64,000 nt of DNA, from assembly GCF_030463535.1 (NCBI RefSeq), contig NC_132894.1, positions 32,973,625 to 33,037,624 on the forward strand, written 5' to 3'. The DNA is from Salminus brasiliensis. Taxonomy: Eukaryota > Chordata > Actinopteri > Characiformes > Bryconidae. The translations under genes were made by a program, and so were the position numbers. Below, one piece after another: positions 10,734 to 22,760 of this stretch (its first letter is position 1; each line of letters starts with the position of its first letter). A model generated the notes under the pieces. That model ran no database searches. It had not been told where the DNA came from and was given only the letters and a program-made list of their open reading frames with translations.

Positions 10734-13700
10734 CTGTGGAGGAGAAGAGTGTGACCATGAGCAGGGAACAATGAAGAGAACTGAGAAAACTATCAGGATC
10801 TCATCTGGGGATGAGGAGATGTTGGTGACATTCTACAAATGGCAGAAGAATTGAATTTTATTCATAAAAGTTTCAAAAATTAAACCAGGACACGCAGTGT
10901 CACTGATGTGAAGCACCACAAGCTACATGAGTACCAATAGCAACCCCTTGTGGAGATTTTTAACTTGCTAATGCTGATGAAGGAGAGAGTTACAAGCCAG
11001 GTCTTTGAGGAAAAAATGAGAAAATCCATTTTTATGGATTACAATCTTTATTTTTGAGGGACTTGTATTCTACAAAAAGAAATGGAGCTGGATAATCTTT
11101 TTTTTTACTGTAGGCTTGCAGGCACTGATTTTCTATGTCTGCCCAGTGTCTGCCCATCTTTCACACAACGTTTCTTTCCAAAAAAGCCACATTCAAAGCG
11201 ACCCGCCCTCTAAAACTCCCCCTGCTAGTGCTTGGAGCGTGAAGACCAACGTGTAGTCATGTTAAGCACATCCAACGGCCACTAATAGGATGTGGCTGGA
11301 CAGCTCCAGGGACTTAGAGGAGAACACTTACTGTCAACTGGGTAATGTCAGTAACAGACACCCTCACTCTCACTAGCTAGCATTGTGCTGAGTAGTGGAA
11401 ACTGGGCTGTCTCTTGGAAATTGGCCAGAGATGGCCAGAGTGACATCATATATTTTACAGTTATTTATTAGGTAACCCATTTGTAGATTTGTAAAGTGTG
11501 TGGTATCCCTATAGGCCTCAGCATTTTGCAGTGTTCACATATCAGGCCTCATCAAGAACAACAAAAATAGGCCCTGTTGTTCGTCTTTCATCCATACGGA
11601 CACAGTAGCAGCAGACAGGGTGGCCTTGAAGCACCACTGCGCCATTCAACGACCTCAAGACAAAGACCAGACTTGAGCACTACAACACTACTGGACTCTA
11701 CCTCTTCGAGGCTGGATAGAGTTCCACTGTTATCACTTCTATTCCGTTCCAGGCTGCTGCAGATGCTGCATAGAAGAGGCACTGGAAGGTTATTACAGCA
11801 CCCGGGTTAAAGCAGAGGAAGAGGAAGAACGAACAGCCAGAAGATACCAGCATGGAGCCACCTACATGGAAACACACATGGACACATTATCAGACATTAT
11901 TATACACAGTCCAATCAGAGTATTATGACCACCTCTGGGCCCCAGGATATCACAGATGTATAAATAAGCGAGCACACCAGTCAGTTGTAGCAGAGTGCAA
12001 AACCATTGTCATGGGCAAAGGATGCGATTTGACTGATCTCCAAAAAGGCATGATAATAGGGTACTGGACAATCTCAGAAGCCCCTAACACTGTGGGATGT
12101 TCTAGAGCCGCCGCAGTGAAGGTGTACCGAGAATAGACTTCCCAACAGCATAACAGTGGTGCCCCATCGGCCATTGATGCCAGAGGGGAACGAAGACTCT
12201 GGTGAGTGGTACTGAGCAGTTGAAGCTACCCTCTATAATACAGTCCAAGCCAATGGTGGTCATTCCCACTATTAAGCAGGTGGTCAATATTCTGATATGG
12301 TGGTGCATTTACTATACATTCTGGAGGTGGAGATGTCATTGAATTATGTTAATGACACTTAATATGGTGTATTTTGAGGCGCCATAGAAAAACGACAGGA
12401 AGCGTTTAAACCACATACCTATAATTTTGATTCTTCCTATCTTATCCATAAGCAGACCTGCTAGGATGTTGCCTGGTATAACAGACAAGCTGCCCAGGAA
12501 GCTCACTAAATAAATCAGGATGTCGTTTTCCTCCTGGAAGTTCAGATGGCAGCCTTTCTTGGGATGATGAAATGAGACGTTGGAGAACTTGCAGTCAATG
12601 AACTTTGAGTCTTTCCACAAGTCTGCAAAGGATAAAACAGAGAAGACGTCAGAACTGCAGTACAGAGGGATCTTTCTGAAGGTAACTTTTATAGAGAAGA
12701 AGTACCGGTGTTGTAGAAAACAGTGTTCCTGAGGGTGCAGTTCTCAAAGAACGTGTCTGTGGACCTGACGTCCTCGAAATAGCAGTTTTCAAACAGGGAG
12801 TCTTCAAACTTCACGTTTCTAATTTCTATGCCGACAAACCTGCACAGGGGTGATAAGCCAATGAATTTAGATTCAGTTCACGGACAAATGGTTAACAACA
12901 AGCTACACAATATATTAATCAACACGTTCAACATTTAAATATGTTTATAGTGTAGATGGTAAAGTATGGTAATGTATTGGAGCATTTCTATTGGTCCATA
13001 CATCACAATGGATTCACATTATGTCAAAAACAGAAAAACTGCAACATGATTGACAATGTTTTGGAGTGAAATATATATACTCTAAAAGGACAAAAGTATT
13101 GGGACATCTTACTCACTCCTTGTGTCTTCCGAAATCTAACGGTATTAAAAAAAAGAGTTGATCCTGCTTTTGTTGGAGTAACTGCCTCCACTGTCCAGGG
13201 AAGAAGACTTTCTACTAGATTCTGGAGGAGCATTGCTGTGAGGATTTGATTGCGTTCAGTGGCAAAAATGTAAGTGAGGTCAGAATGTTGGACGATCACC
13301 ACCCCACCTCATCCCCAACCAACTCCCCAACTCCAAAATGTATTAGATGGAGCTCCACCATCCATCATTCCAGAGAACACAGTTCTTCCACTTCTCCACA
13401 GATCAATGTTGCTGGGGGGCTTTAAACCCCTCTAGCCCACGCCTGGCATTAGGCAGCATGGTGCCAATAGGTTCATGTTTACCAGCTCCAGATTGTCCTA
13501 TTCTATTAGCAGTACTTCTCTACATGGACTAGACAAGCTGTGTGTGTGTTTGTGTGTATTTGCACATCCACAAACAGTACGTATTCAGTAGACAGCTGGG
13601 AAGAAAGTCAGATGGGCATTACTGTACCTATCGTGGATGTACTCCCCCTCCCTGTGGACCTGGTTTTGCAGAGTGAAGTTGAAATGAAAACGCTCAACCT

Positions 13701-16575
13701 TTTCACGGTGGAACAGCTTGACATTAGCCTCGTACTCCTCAAACTGCAGGTATTTGATCTGGTCAGGGAACCACACTGACAGACCGTAATAGCTGTGGGT
13801 GAATGGAAACAGATGCATAGGTTACCAGAGCAGGTAACTGTTCCTGCAGTCATACATATGTCAGCATATATCAGTAAATTGATTAGAAATCAGGAGCCAA
13901 TATTCAGCTCTGGGAAAAATGAAGAGACCACTTAATTATTCTTTCTTAAATCTGCATCTCTACGAGTCTGGCAGACATTTTATTCCAGACTTTTCATCAA
14001 ACAAAGCTGAGTTAGCTGAATCTGCAGACTAGGAATGACATAGTCCCAAAAGCAATGTGAAAGACTAGTGGAGAGCCGGCTCAGACATGAGAGCTGTGAT
14101 TGGCAGTCGAGGTTATTTCACCATAGTGATTTCTGAATGCTCTCAAAGTTCAGATATTAGTACTGTGTTGTTTAAATTTCAATAATAACTTTTAATAACA
14201 TTTGCTTTATAATTTATATTATTATTTCTTTACATTATTTGAGCAGTGGTTTTTGAGCAGTTGTTATTTTTGCAAACAAATAAATGCTCTAAATAGCAGT
14301 ATTGTTATTTGGAGTTAGGGGGAATGTTGTCCATGGTTTACACAAATGTCACAAATGTTCATTTCCCTAAACACACTGCCTATAAATAGTAAAACCAGAG
14401 AATTTGATAATGTAGGGAGGTCTCTTAATTTTTTCCGGAGCTGTATGAATGTATGTATGTATGGATTATGTGGCTAAAATAAAATTCTCAGACCATTTTA
14501 GGCATAGAAATCCAAAAAAACAATCACACTGTTCTTGTATTTGAAGATATTCCAGGAATAAATGCAGTCTAATGGCTGTGATTTTGTATTTACACACATA
14601 CACACACACATATTTACAGTGCACCCCTGTCCTAGTGTAATAAAATAAGTGCAGGGAAAAGGTTTTCTACCTGAAGGCCATCGTAAACCAAACGATGCCA
14701 ATGAACAAGCCATGGAGTCGCATCTCTGGAGCAGCCAGTGACATCAAATTCTTCATCACCTTTAAAACAGACACATTCAGACAGTCACCGCCACCACTGA
14801 AAGCACTGAAAGCAGTTTTTATTCTGGTGTGATCCATACCTGCTTGATGAGGGTCACTTGCCTGACCATGAACCTCTGGAAGGCAGTGCCCGTCTCACTC
14901 TGAATCTCGATGAAATCATCATCCTGAGTTTGAGGCGTTTTAATCTGGGAAACCTGAGAGAGACAGACAGATAAAGAATCATTCAGTCTTAAAGGTGATG
15001 GTTTGGCCAAAAGACCAGTAACAGGGTTGTTAAGTAATCTCAAATAGACAAGAATAAATGTCTCATCACATAGCGACAGTAAAAGCAGTACTAGCAGTCA
15101 TCCTGAGGCCTGAATTGTTATGTCCATTTATTGTCCATTCAGATCAGTGCACAGTGCTGTTGTCTGATGATTTGGGATGATTTGCAGTTTGGGAACTACA
15201 ATAAGGTTTTAGGCGAAGCTTAAATATCCCCAACATGCATCCTGATCCAAATCTAGAGATGAAACATGCTGACATACTTCAAACACTTTCTGGGGTTCAC
15301 CCTTGGCCCTCCAGTTGGTGTCGTGGACCTGTCGCAGGATCATCCAGGCCTCATCATGCCTCGCATTCTGAACACAACCAAACACACTTCAGTTAATAGA
15401 GCATTCAAGGCTCTTATACTGTACTATACTCCTTTATTGTAATAGCTCACATGGGTGGAGTGTAGGTTAGGTGGCTTCCAGGTGGGCATGGGCTCTGTGT
15501 GGGTCTGTTCAAACAATTTTTACATAGTTGGGACTCCCAAACGGGTCCCAATATTACAGCCGGTCCCAACTAGGCCCCATGTACAGTGTACAACCCTGAT
15601 GAGGCCTATGCTTAACCCCACCTAGTCCCATCACTGACTCTGATGGGCATTCACATATATGAAACCAATGGAAGTCACTGGCAGTGGCAAAAAGTTCTAG
15701 TTCCCAGTTGGGCTACCCATACAGGCCCAAATTTGACATGTTAGCTGGGTATACTTGCACAGTTCAACTTTTCTTGTCATATATCTGAGCTTAGAAAGCC
15801 ACAGTGTGAGCACAGGACAGTGGCAGCTAAGCAGACCTGGGTACTAACACTAATAACCCACCACTCCAACCACTGATCCGTCACTGGCAATGCATATTAG
15901 GGTGTGGATGACAATTACAGATGCAGCATTACTGCATTTTTAGCCTCCAGGGGGCGCATTAGCCAGGGTTGGAGCAGCAGCGGTGTCATTTATTGGCATA
16001 AAATGGATTGTTGGACAACAAAATGCTGCAGAAAAAGCATATAAAAAGTCCAGGGCTTTGTACAGAGTTGTAACACTGTGTTAAAACTAACCCAGTCATG
16101 TGGAGGCTGTACTTGAGTTATGTACCTGCTTCAGAATCTTATAGTGTGTTACATCCATCAGTCAATTGCTGTGTATCGGTGCATTTGACCCTACATTCAG
16201 TTGTGCTCTACACTTCCTGATTTATGAAAAATTAAATCACACATTATAAACTGTAAAACTGATGCAAGCTAGTAATAAAAATAAAAATGTAAAAATCTTA
16301 TTTATTTATTTATTTATTTATCTTTTACTGAGTGACGTTACCTCCAGCAGGTAGCGGGGACTCTCAGGCATAAACACAAGTCCGCCAAGAGCGACCACTG
16401 AGGGCAGGAAACACACCAGCACAAACACCCTCCAGCTGTGGAACTGGAACTCAGTGCCCATACTGAAGCCCCAGCCTACAAAACACACACACACACACAT
16501 ATCAATCTGATACTGATATAACTTCTTATGACTATATGACTACATACTTATGACTATATATATAGTATCATATCA

Positions 16576-16621
<46 letters not shown>

Positions 16622-17374
16622 TCTGACCACCACAGAGCAGGTAGTATTTGGGCAGCGGGTCCTTCTCAAGGTGGCAAGTATATATATATATACTGTCCAA
16701 AATGACTTCCCATTCTCATCACATCACAAGATGTTAAGAACACTATTCTTTTGTCAGTCTTCTCACACTAAATGGATCCGGTCTTTCCCACTGCTACTTT
16801 ATCATAATTAGGGTCTTTATCACTATGGTTAATATGAGTGTAATTATGCTGATCATTATTGCTGTTATTACCATAATGAGGGATGATTCCCCAGGCGGTG
16901 AAGGAAGCGTACAAGCCGCCCAGCATCCAGAACAGACACAGCCAGCTCAGGTGCTCTCCACGTTTATCCATCTGCAGGAACTCCGCATAGTATGTGTACA
17001 CGATAGGGATGGTGCCACCTATTCTATAGAGGACAGTGAAATACTGCATGGTAAGTACAGTAAGACAACTTCCCATGTTAGATTTGCACTTGTACTTTTA
17101 CTTTTTACTTTTACACCTGAGCTGGCTACAACTTGGTGGTATATCAGTATATCCATGGTACTGAAACTCCAACTCACCCAATTCCAGAGCAGAGCCTGAA
17201 GAAGAGGAAGAAGCCGTAGCCCTGGGCGAAGGAGGAGAGGAAGGAGAAGATGCAGTTGATAGCCAGAGCATAGAGGAGACACTGGCGGCGGCCGAGCTTA
17301 TCAGCCAGACCACCCCACACTACGGCTCCCACCATCATCCCCACATAAACGATCAGGCCTGCACACGCATGCAC

Positions 17375-17417
<43 letters not shown>

Positions 17418-19247
17418 CACGCACACACAACACAAAACAGACATATATTTATAAGAATGCTGAAATAAGGTGCAGTCAGGTGTCCAAAACAGCCAAATTA
17501 TCACATCACATCCCGGTCACAGTGGATCTAGGCCCTACCCGGAAACACTGGGCGCAATGCTGAAATACACACTGGACAGGGTTCCAGCCCTTTGCAGAGT
17601 AACAGACACACATGGGGTTGCCAACGGTCCTGTCCTGTCCTGTCCACTGTCCAGTGGAGCAATTTGATTGATTGTTTAGGATGTTGAGTTTTTAAAGTCA
17701 AATGAATAATCATTTATTTAATATGGCCATTTAAAGAACAAATCATAGTAATGGAATAATAATTAATAAATAAATATATTAGTTAAGAGAAAATGTTTAT
17801 ATATATATATATATAACAACCCCTACACACACACAACCCAGCAATTTACCATAGCCAGACCACCTCCTATGTTTTTGGGAGAAACCCTGAGACACCCAGA
17901 GATCACACCACTAGCTGCCTGCATACAGTTACACCATTTATTGGCCAGAAAAGTGGCCCTCATTCTGAAATGCAGTTTGTTGAGAGTTCTCCCAGTTTGC
18001 TAACAGGTCTAGAGACTCTCTACAACAACACTCCTTGCTTAATTTCAAATGTTTTAGTCTAGCGTAGGAACCATCCCTCACAGCACACTGTACCACTGCA
18101 TCATGACCACTTTGGAGCTAGTGTGTAAACATGGGGCTTTGACATATTAGCTTGTAGCTAGAGCATTAGATCAGGACACTATAAAGCCAGGGTGACCAGG
18201 TCCCGCCTTCTCACCACCACTAACGGCCCACATGTACCTGCATCTCCAAGCAGCCATTAGGTCAAACTGGTTCTCACCACAGACGATTGGCCACAACCTA
18301 AAATACCCGGCCGCAAATGTAAACAAACACATATGTTTATTTATATACCTTTATTAATTTATTTATTAATGCATTTGTTTATGTATTGATGTATTAATAT
18401 TGATTCATTCAGCTGCATGAATGAGAACGGCGTCCTCTTCTAATAAATACACACTGCCATGGTCCTACAACTTAGGCCTATTTGCAGCCCCACAGCCTTA
18501 ACATACTAACCACAACGGAAAAGAGCACTCCTTCGGTGTCCACGTTTTTAAAAAACTAAATATGGAAGTAGTATTAGTAGAGTTATGATGTATATACATA
18601 CATCATATATCATATATGTATATATAACTGTATATAAAAAATAAAAAAATAAAATATAATATAAAAATACATCATATATATATATATATAACTGAATTCT
18701 AAATTTTGTGAAATGTTACACATCACATTTATGAAAATAGAAGGACAGTAGAAAGGAAAGAGACCTTTCACTTTAAACCACTAGAGGGCTCCCATTACCT
18801 CGGTATGGATGAACAGGTATTTCATGAGAAACTGCCCTGATTAAGTGATCCCTAGTTAAATGATCATACAGTCTAACCTTAATTTTAACTAATCCAGATT
18901 TGATTTGCTGCTAATCATCAAACCAAATAATTTCTTCACTGTATAAAAAATGTATAAATGCATAATGTAACCACACTATTATAGAGTTTATAGAATTTGG
19001 GAGTTGTAAAAATAAATAAATAAATAAGTTAACTGTTAAAAACAGTTTTATATCATACAATATTTTAATCACCCCTCAACAATATGTGATTCTGTATTCA
19101 TGCATTTATACATGGCCTGTATTTGTTTAACAGTATATTCTGTATTGTCCATTTATCTACGCACCAAATTACACCAAGACAACCTGCAAGTGGCCAACAA
19201 AGTGATGTTGGTTGCCTTTGCCTCACCCCTGCCGCCTTAGTATTTTA

Positions 19248-19300
<53 letters not shown>

Positions 19301-20714
19301 CTCACACACAGACACAGCTAATTTGAGAATGAGTTAGACGATTAGCGGGCACGTGTGACGGTAGTGTGAACCTCCTGCTGGATTACACTCTCCCCACAGT
19401 GCTGTGACCTTGCAGCCTAACAGACTGCCAGCCTGCACACATGCCTCAGTCCAGACTGCAGCTTTGGTCCAGGTCCCATTCTGTCCCATTCACACGCCAC
19501 CCCAGAGCTTCTCATGAAGATCATCAAGATCATCTAACACCACACTCAGAGAATTCCTCCTAAATGTCCATTTTAATCAGTTCACAAACTTAAACAAGTT
19601 TCAGACAGAGTAAACAGCCCAGAAAAGGCTGATTAAAGTCGTCATGCCACGCCATTGTTGCCAATTTCTTTTTTAAACATTTATTTACTGAATAAACTGA
19701 TTAAGATAAACTGAAACGGGTCAATAATCTACTTTACACATCCACCCCCCCACCTCGAATGTGGCCAGGATGCTACTACTGCTTTAGCTTTGCGACATAT
19801 TTTTCTTCACTTTATATAAATTACAGTGTGTTTGAGATTATTTACCACTCCACGCAGTTTAAGGAAAAGGATGTGATGATTTAGGCATATATTTTTTTGT
19901 GCATGGTGCTAGCCTGGTGGCTATAAGTGTCCATTATGTGTTAGCTACTTTAGCCTTGTAGCAAAACTAACCTCAGAATCGAACCTCAGGCATCAAACAT
20001 GTGTTAGCTGATCAGCTAGGACTGAGCTAAGGGGTAAATTGTGTCAATTTGCTGATGATAAATGGGCAGTCTGGCATCTCCAGCTTCTCGGTGGGACGTG
20101 TTAGGTGGATGTGGGTTTTATCAACCTTCATTTTAATTCGTATTTGTACTAAATTTCAGCATATTTGGTCTCACTAGCCAGCCCTGCCGCACTGAATGGC
20201 TGTTTTGAGGAACTTTGAAGCTTTTTAGGCCAAATTAAACCATATTAGTTCTTGTCTTACCCAGCAGGCCCTTGTTGGCATTTGACAGGCACATGTCCTT
20301 CTCAGCACTGGGCAGGGCGAAGGCCACCACGAAGCATTCGACGCCGTCAGCCATGAGCGCCAGGCCCAGCACGGTGAAGAGGGTCCACTGGAAGCGCCCG
20401 TGGCCGCAGTCCTCCATGATGCTTTCGTACTGATCTGCTAGCGTCTCCTCCTCTTCCAAGGCTGCCAGTTTAGCCTTCATCCTGGCCTCCCGGCGGGCGG
20501 CTCTGCGGGCCTCCTTGATTTCGTCCGGGTGAGGAACGCCCTGGTACTCGCCCTCGTACATCTGGTCGTCCTCGTCGTGACCCTCGGTGGCATCGCTGGC
20601 TGCATCCTCCTCCTGGGCAGGGTAGTCGGTTTGGTAGGGATATCCATCCTGACCTCCTTCTCCATAGGTGGGGTAGGTTTCTCCTTGCACATTGTTTTGG
20701 TAAGGGTCATCCAT
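10550..20714 (-). CDS. sv2b: Synaptic vesicle glycoprotein 2B (whole gene, 12 coding exons)
   Basis: A 12-transmembrane MFS-type synaptic vesicle protein that modulates calcium-triggered neurotransmitter release. Coding exons, 5' to 3': 20714-20261, 17358-17178, 17023-16872, 16475-16342, 15367-15278, 14953-14840, 14759-14671, 13792-13628, 12839-12706, 12622-12419, 11861-11702, 10733-10550. All junctions are GT-AG and phases match. The sum is 2061 nt, 686 codons plus stop, against about 683 residues in mammalian SV2B. Visible marks are the acidic N-terminus with QMYEGEYQGVPHP, GHGRFQW before TM1, the MFS motif GGLADKLGRR at about 167-176, MPESPRYLLE, the pentapeptide-repeat luminal loop with three N-glycosylation sequons, and the final LPETRE. 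SV2B is favoured over SV2A or SV2C by overall match and by linkage to mesp and akap13. Confidence 0.96.
11702..11861 (-). CDS. sv2b: sv2b coding exon 11
   Basis: Found by reading the minus strand between flanking exons, since no ATG-started frame shows it. It encodes GGSMLVSS through TVELYPASKR, with transmembrane segments 9-10 and the EVITVELYP signature. Donor AAGAG|GTAGAG, acceptor CATGTAG. Confidence 0.93.
11907..12302 (+). mobile_element. Tc1-like transposon remnant in sv2b intron 10
   Basis: Inverted ends atcagagtattatgaccacc and, on the other strand, atatcagaatattgaccacc. Inside, 12009-12136 reads MGKGCDLTDLQKGMIIGYW and then SRAAAVKVYRE, the N-terminal helix-turn-helix of Tc1-type transposases. 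Most of the transposase, including the catalytic part, is missing, so it is dead. Confidence 0.82.
12419..12622 (-). CDS. sv2b: sv2b coding exon 10
   Basis: Encodes the end of the luminal pentapeptide loop (FIDCKFSNVSF, with sequon NVS) and then TM8, DILIYLVSFLGSLSVIPGN, and the MFS-like MDKIGRIKIIG. Donor G|GTATGTGG. Confidence 0.95.
12706..12839 (-). CDS. sv2b: sv2b coding exon 9 (luminal pentapeptide repeats)
   Basis: Encodes consecutive pentapeptide-like steps such as VKFEDSLFENCYFEDV and TFFENCTLRNTVFYN, a right-handed beta-helix pattern facing the vesicle lumen. It contains the sequon NCT. Acceptor GTGCAG, donor ACCG|GTACTT. Confidence 0.93.
13085..13575 (+). mobile_element. Copy A of the 'ggacaaaagtattgggaca' element family
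   Basis: Starts with aggacaaaagtattgggac. It runs through the characteristic parts tactgtccagggaagaag, ccatcattccagagaacac and ggcattaggcagcatggtg, and ends near gacaagctgtgtgtgtg. No coding capacity. Other copies are at 32248, 41485, 42071, 43309, 45693 and 57396. It fills most of sv2b intron 8. Confidence 0.85.
13628..13792 (-). CDS. sv2b: sv2b coding exon 8
   Basis: Encodes the end of TM7 (SYYGLSVWFPDQIKYLQ) and the start of the luminal loop, with sequon NFT in HFNFTLQNQV. Donor GATAG|GTACAG. A repeat element begins about 55 bases past this donor. Confidence 0.95.
14671..14759 (-). CDS. sv2b: sv2b coding exon 7
   Basis: Encodes VMKNLMSLAAPEMRLHG and most of TM7, LFIGIVWFTMAFS. Acceptor TTTTAAAG, donor TTCAG|GTAGAA. 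Confidence 0.92.
14840..14953 (-). CDS. sv2b: sv2b coding exon 6
   Basis: Encodes VSQIKTPQTQDDDFIEIQSE through TLIKQ in the cytoplasmic loop between TM6 and TM7. Acceptor CTCTCAG, donor AAGCAG|GTATGG. Confidence 0.94.
15278..15367 (-). CDS. sv2b: sv2b coding exon 5
   Basis: Exactly 30 codons: NARHDEAWMILRQVHDTNWR and the following AKGEPQKVFE of the central cytoplasmic loop. Acceptor GTGTTCAG, donor GAA|GTATGT. It has no ATG-led frame, so it is easy to miss. Confidence 0.94.
15470..15880. repeat. Dispersed 'ggcccatgtgg/gacccatctggg' type repeat
   Basis: Alternating phrases such as gggtcccaat, ggccccatgt and cagttgggct, related to sequence at 21190-21450 and 23078-23250. It probably belongs to one dispersed element with internal sub-repeats. 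It occupies much of sv2b intron 4. Confidence 0.55.
16342..16475 (-). CDS. sv2b: sv2b coding exon 4
   Basis: Encodes GWGFSMGTEFQFHSWRVF, TM6 and the motif MPESPRYLLE. Acceptor TTTTGTAG, donor GAG|GTAACG. Confidence 0.95.
16579..16619. repeat. (TA)n microsatellite
   Basis: About 20 TA dinucleotides in sv2b intron 3, with a second short TA run at 16679-16692. Confidence 0.95.
16872..17023 (-). CDS. sv2b: sv2b coding exon 3
   Basis: Encodes IGGTIPIVYTYYAEFLQMDK, the motif KRGEHLSWL and TM5. I chose the acceptor CTATAG|AATAGG over the next AG because it keeps the conserved GIGIGG. Confidence 0.94.
17178..17358 (-). CDS. sv2b: sv2b coding exon 2
   Basis: Encodes TM2 to TM4: LIVYVGMMVGAVVWGGLADK, the rest of the MFS motif LGRR, and FAQGYGFFLFFRLCSGIG. 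The acceptor is preceded by a GT-rich microsatellite. Donor TTGG|GTGAGT. Confidence 0.95.
17361..17430. repeat. (CA)n microsatellite next to an sv2b acceptor
   Basis: A CA run directly abutting the acceptor of sv2b exon 2. On the coding strand it reads as GT repeats and stands where a polypyrimidine tract would be. Confidence 0.93.
17480..17900. repeat. Degenerate dispersed fish repeat
   Basis: Phrases such as aaacactgggcgcaatgctgaa, acactggacagggttccagc and gtttttgggagaaaccctgag match the ancient dispersed element common in fish introns. It is split by AT-rich sequence. The rest of sv2b intron 1 (17900-20260) holds AT-rich sequence, a short TA tract and a (CA)n run, and no exon I can recognise. 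Confidence 0.6.
19250..19296. repeat. (CA)n microsatellite
   Basis: An uninterrupted CA run in sv2b intron 1. Confidence 0.95.
20261..20714 (-). CDS. sv2b: sv2b coding exon 1
   Basis: Begins at ATG 20714. It encodes the acidic, Tyr/Pro/Gly-rich cytoplasmic N-terminus, the EGEYQGVPHPDEIKEARR segment, a basic/acidic coiled stretch, then TM1 with LGLALMADGVECFVVAFALP. Donor CTGG|GTAAGA. Confidence 0.95.
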
Positions 20715-20949
20715 TTCGACTCACGAAAGGTGGTTGAAGTGTCCTCCAAGAAGCTGATATGTGCTATATGAACATAATCCTTGGTAGGTCTTTCAGAGAT
20801 GCTGTCCAAGACACCAGAAGAGACAAAGGTATTTGTCTTCTTATGTTTTTCCTACAGTGATCTTTGGATCTCTAGCTAAGGTCTCAGCATGTATGTGGAG
20901 AAAGAACTACTTTCCTTGGTGACCTTCTGCACAAGGGAGCATGCTGGGC
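20715..20949 (-). other. sv2b: sv2b 5' UTR part of the start exon
   Basis: A strong acceptor (TTTCTCTTTCTCAG) lies at 20951-20950 on the minus strand, 235 bases before the start codon. The start codon therefore probably sits in exon 2, with at least one non-coding exon further upstream (higher coordinates). I could not place that exon securely. Confidence 0.6.
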
Positions 20950-21189
20950 CTGAGAAAGAGAAATTGTGAGCATGTTAGCATACTAGTAATCACAGACTAG
21001 TGTCACAATGTTCTATATAGGGGTTCTATATAGTACTGGTGGTGCCATATAGCCCAAAATAGCTTCTACAAAGGGTCTTTTACCGATGTAAAGAAACATT
21101 TAAGCATCCAAATTTGAGTTATTTGAGCTGTCATGTTGGTTTTATGTAAAAATATTGCTATAATATAGTGTATCATGCCATATAGGGGC

Positions 21190-21450
21190 TGTATAGGTAG
21201 CCCACCTGAGAACTAGAATGTTTTGCTCATGGCCTTCATGTTAGCCCTGCATATGGATACCCATCAGGGTCCAGGATCAGTGATGGGACCAGGTCGGGTT
21301 TTAACTTCCATCTGGATTGTCCATCATGGTGCCTAGAAGGGACCCATGTGAGATTAAGGTGGGCTGTAACGATGAGTCCCATTTGGGAAGCCCAACTGGG
21401 TCCCAGTAAAAACGCATGTTCAGACCCACTCACAGCCCTTGCACACCTGG
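21190..21450. repeat. Dispersed 'gggacccatgtg' repeat, copy 2
   Basis: Shares agcccacctgagaac, catggtgcctagaaggg and attaaggtgggctgtaacgatg with 23078-23250. The flanks (20960-21190 and 21450-22400) show no gene. Confidence 0.65.
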
Positions 21451-22399
21451 AACCCACCTAATTCCGGCCACGTGAGTAATATTACTAATTAAATAATAAG
21501 AAGAAGTTGTATTATTATCAACATTACTAATAATAACAATATTATAGTTATATTATTAGGCAAGTAGATGGGTACAGCTATGCCTCTCTATGCCCTAGGA
21601 CAATATGTAGACTCCTACACTATTGTAAGACAGTGTCTCAGGCATCAGGCAGCATTCGTGAGCCTTTTGCATAATAATCTCATAAAACAAGAACACCAGT
21701 ATACCAGGAGCATCCTACTGGTTACAGTGAGGCCGCAACGATAAATCATTTGGTTACAGATATGTTGACTGCTGTTCCTATGCTCTGACACGGCTGCAAT
21801 ATCCTGTTGATGTTGTTGCGTGTGGGAGCTGCGGTTTAATCCATCTTAAATCTGCTGAATTTTATTTTGTTGTGCAGATAGGAAGTGAGAATGATGATGA
21901 CCACGGTGGATGATGATGATGAGTTGAAGTTCAACAGCCAAATAGAGAACCACAGGCTGTTAAGCAGGTGCTAAAGGATGTTAAAGCAGCTATTAGCTGA
22001 TTTTTTCCTCAGTGTCTGGTGATGCTGTGAAGAATAATACCAATACAGATATAAAAGTGCAGAGGCAGCTTATAGTGGAACTGTCCCACAGATCCAAGGT
22101 GAACTCAGTTAAATAACCGCAATCTCTACCTGACTTTAGTCGCAGCTGAAGTCAGATTATGAAGCAAAATCCTTTTCTTTTGGTGTGCGGCCTGTGTCAC
22201 TCTGCTCATCCTAATTTGTTGGTACCAGATGGCTGTTACATAACGCAGTGTTTTACTGCGTTTCTCACAGCAGCAACAACCACAGACTCGGCCAACTAAG
22301 GGGAAAGGGAATCGGGGTCATTCTAACCCCAAAAACTTAAGAAGAGATGAGCAATGCCAACAGAAGGGATTTTAAACTGCACTGTTTTCATCATGCACA

Positions 22400-22760
22400 T
22401 TAAAGCAGCTCTATGGAGAATTGGCATTTTTTGCTCCTGAGCTCCATCTACAGATTAGAGGTGTAATTCTGGCTTTGAGCCAGTAATTACGGCCGTTATT
22501 TTGTTTTTTTGGTTTGAGATAGTAGAGTAATAGTACCAGATTTTCCACAAATAGGCCTCTATATAGCTACGCAGCATTACTAAGTTCTCGTGAGCGTTGT
22601 TGTGCACACTCCACTAATTTTACATACTGCAGTTAACAGTATGCTGAGCCTGATGTATCAACAACAGCAATGCTATTCTCCCTATTACAAGTCACAGGAG
22701 CATCAACAGGATTTTGAAGCTGTTATTGTAAGGTTGTAATGCTACATAGTGTTGCTTTAA
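22400..22760. mobile_element. TTAA-flanked MITE, copy 1
   Basis: Begins ttaaagcagctctatgg and ends acatagtgttgctttaa, so the ends are inverted and carry TTAA. A shorter relative is at 63101-63330. TTAA target duplication is typical of piggyBac and related DNA transposons. Confidence 0.7.

Noticed and set aside
16622-16677. Short coding-like stretch on the minus strand between two TA runs
   Set aside because: Only 18 codons, no splice sites, and not part of the SV2 protein. Probably a repeat fragment.
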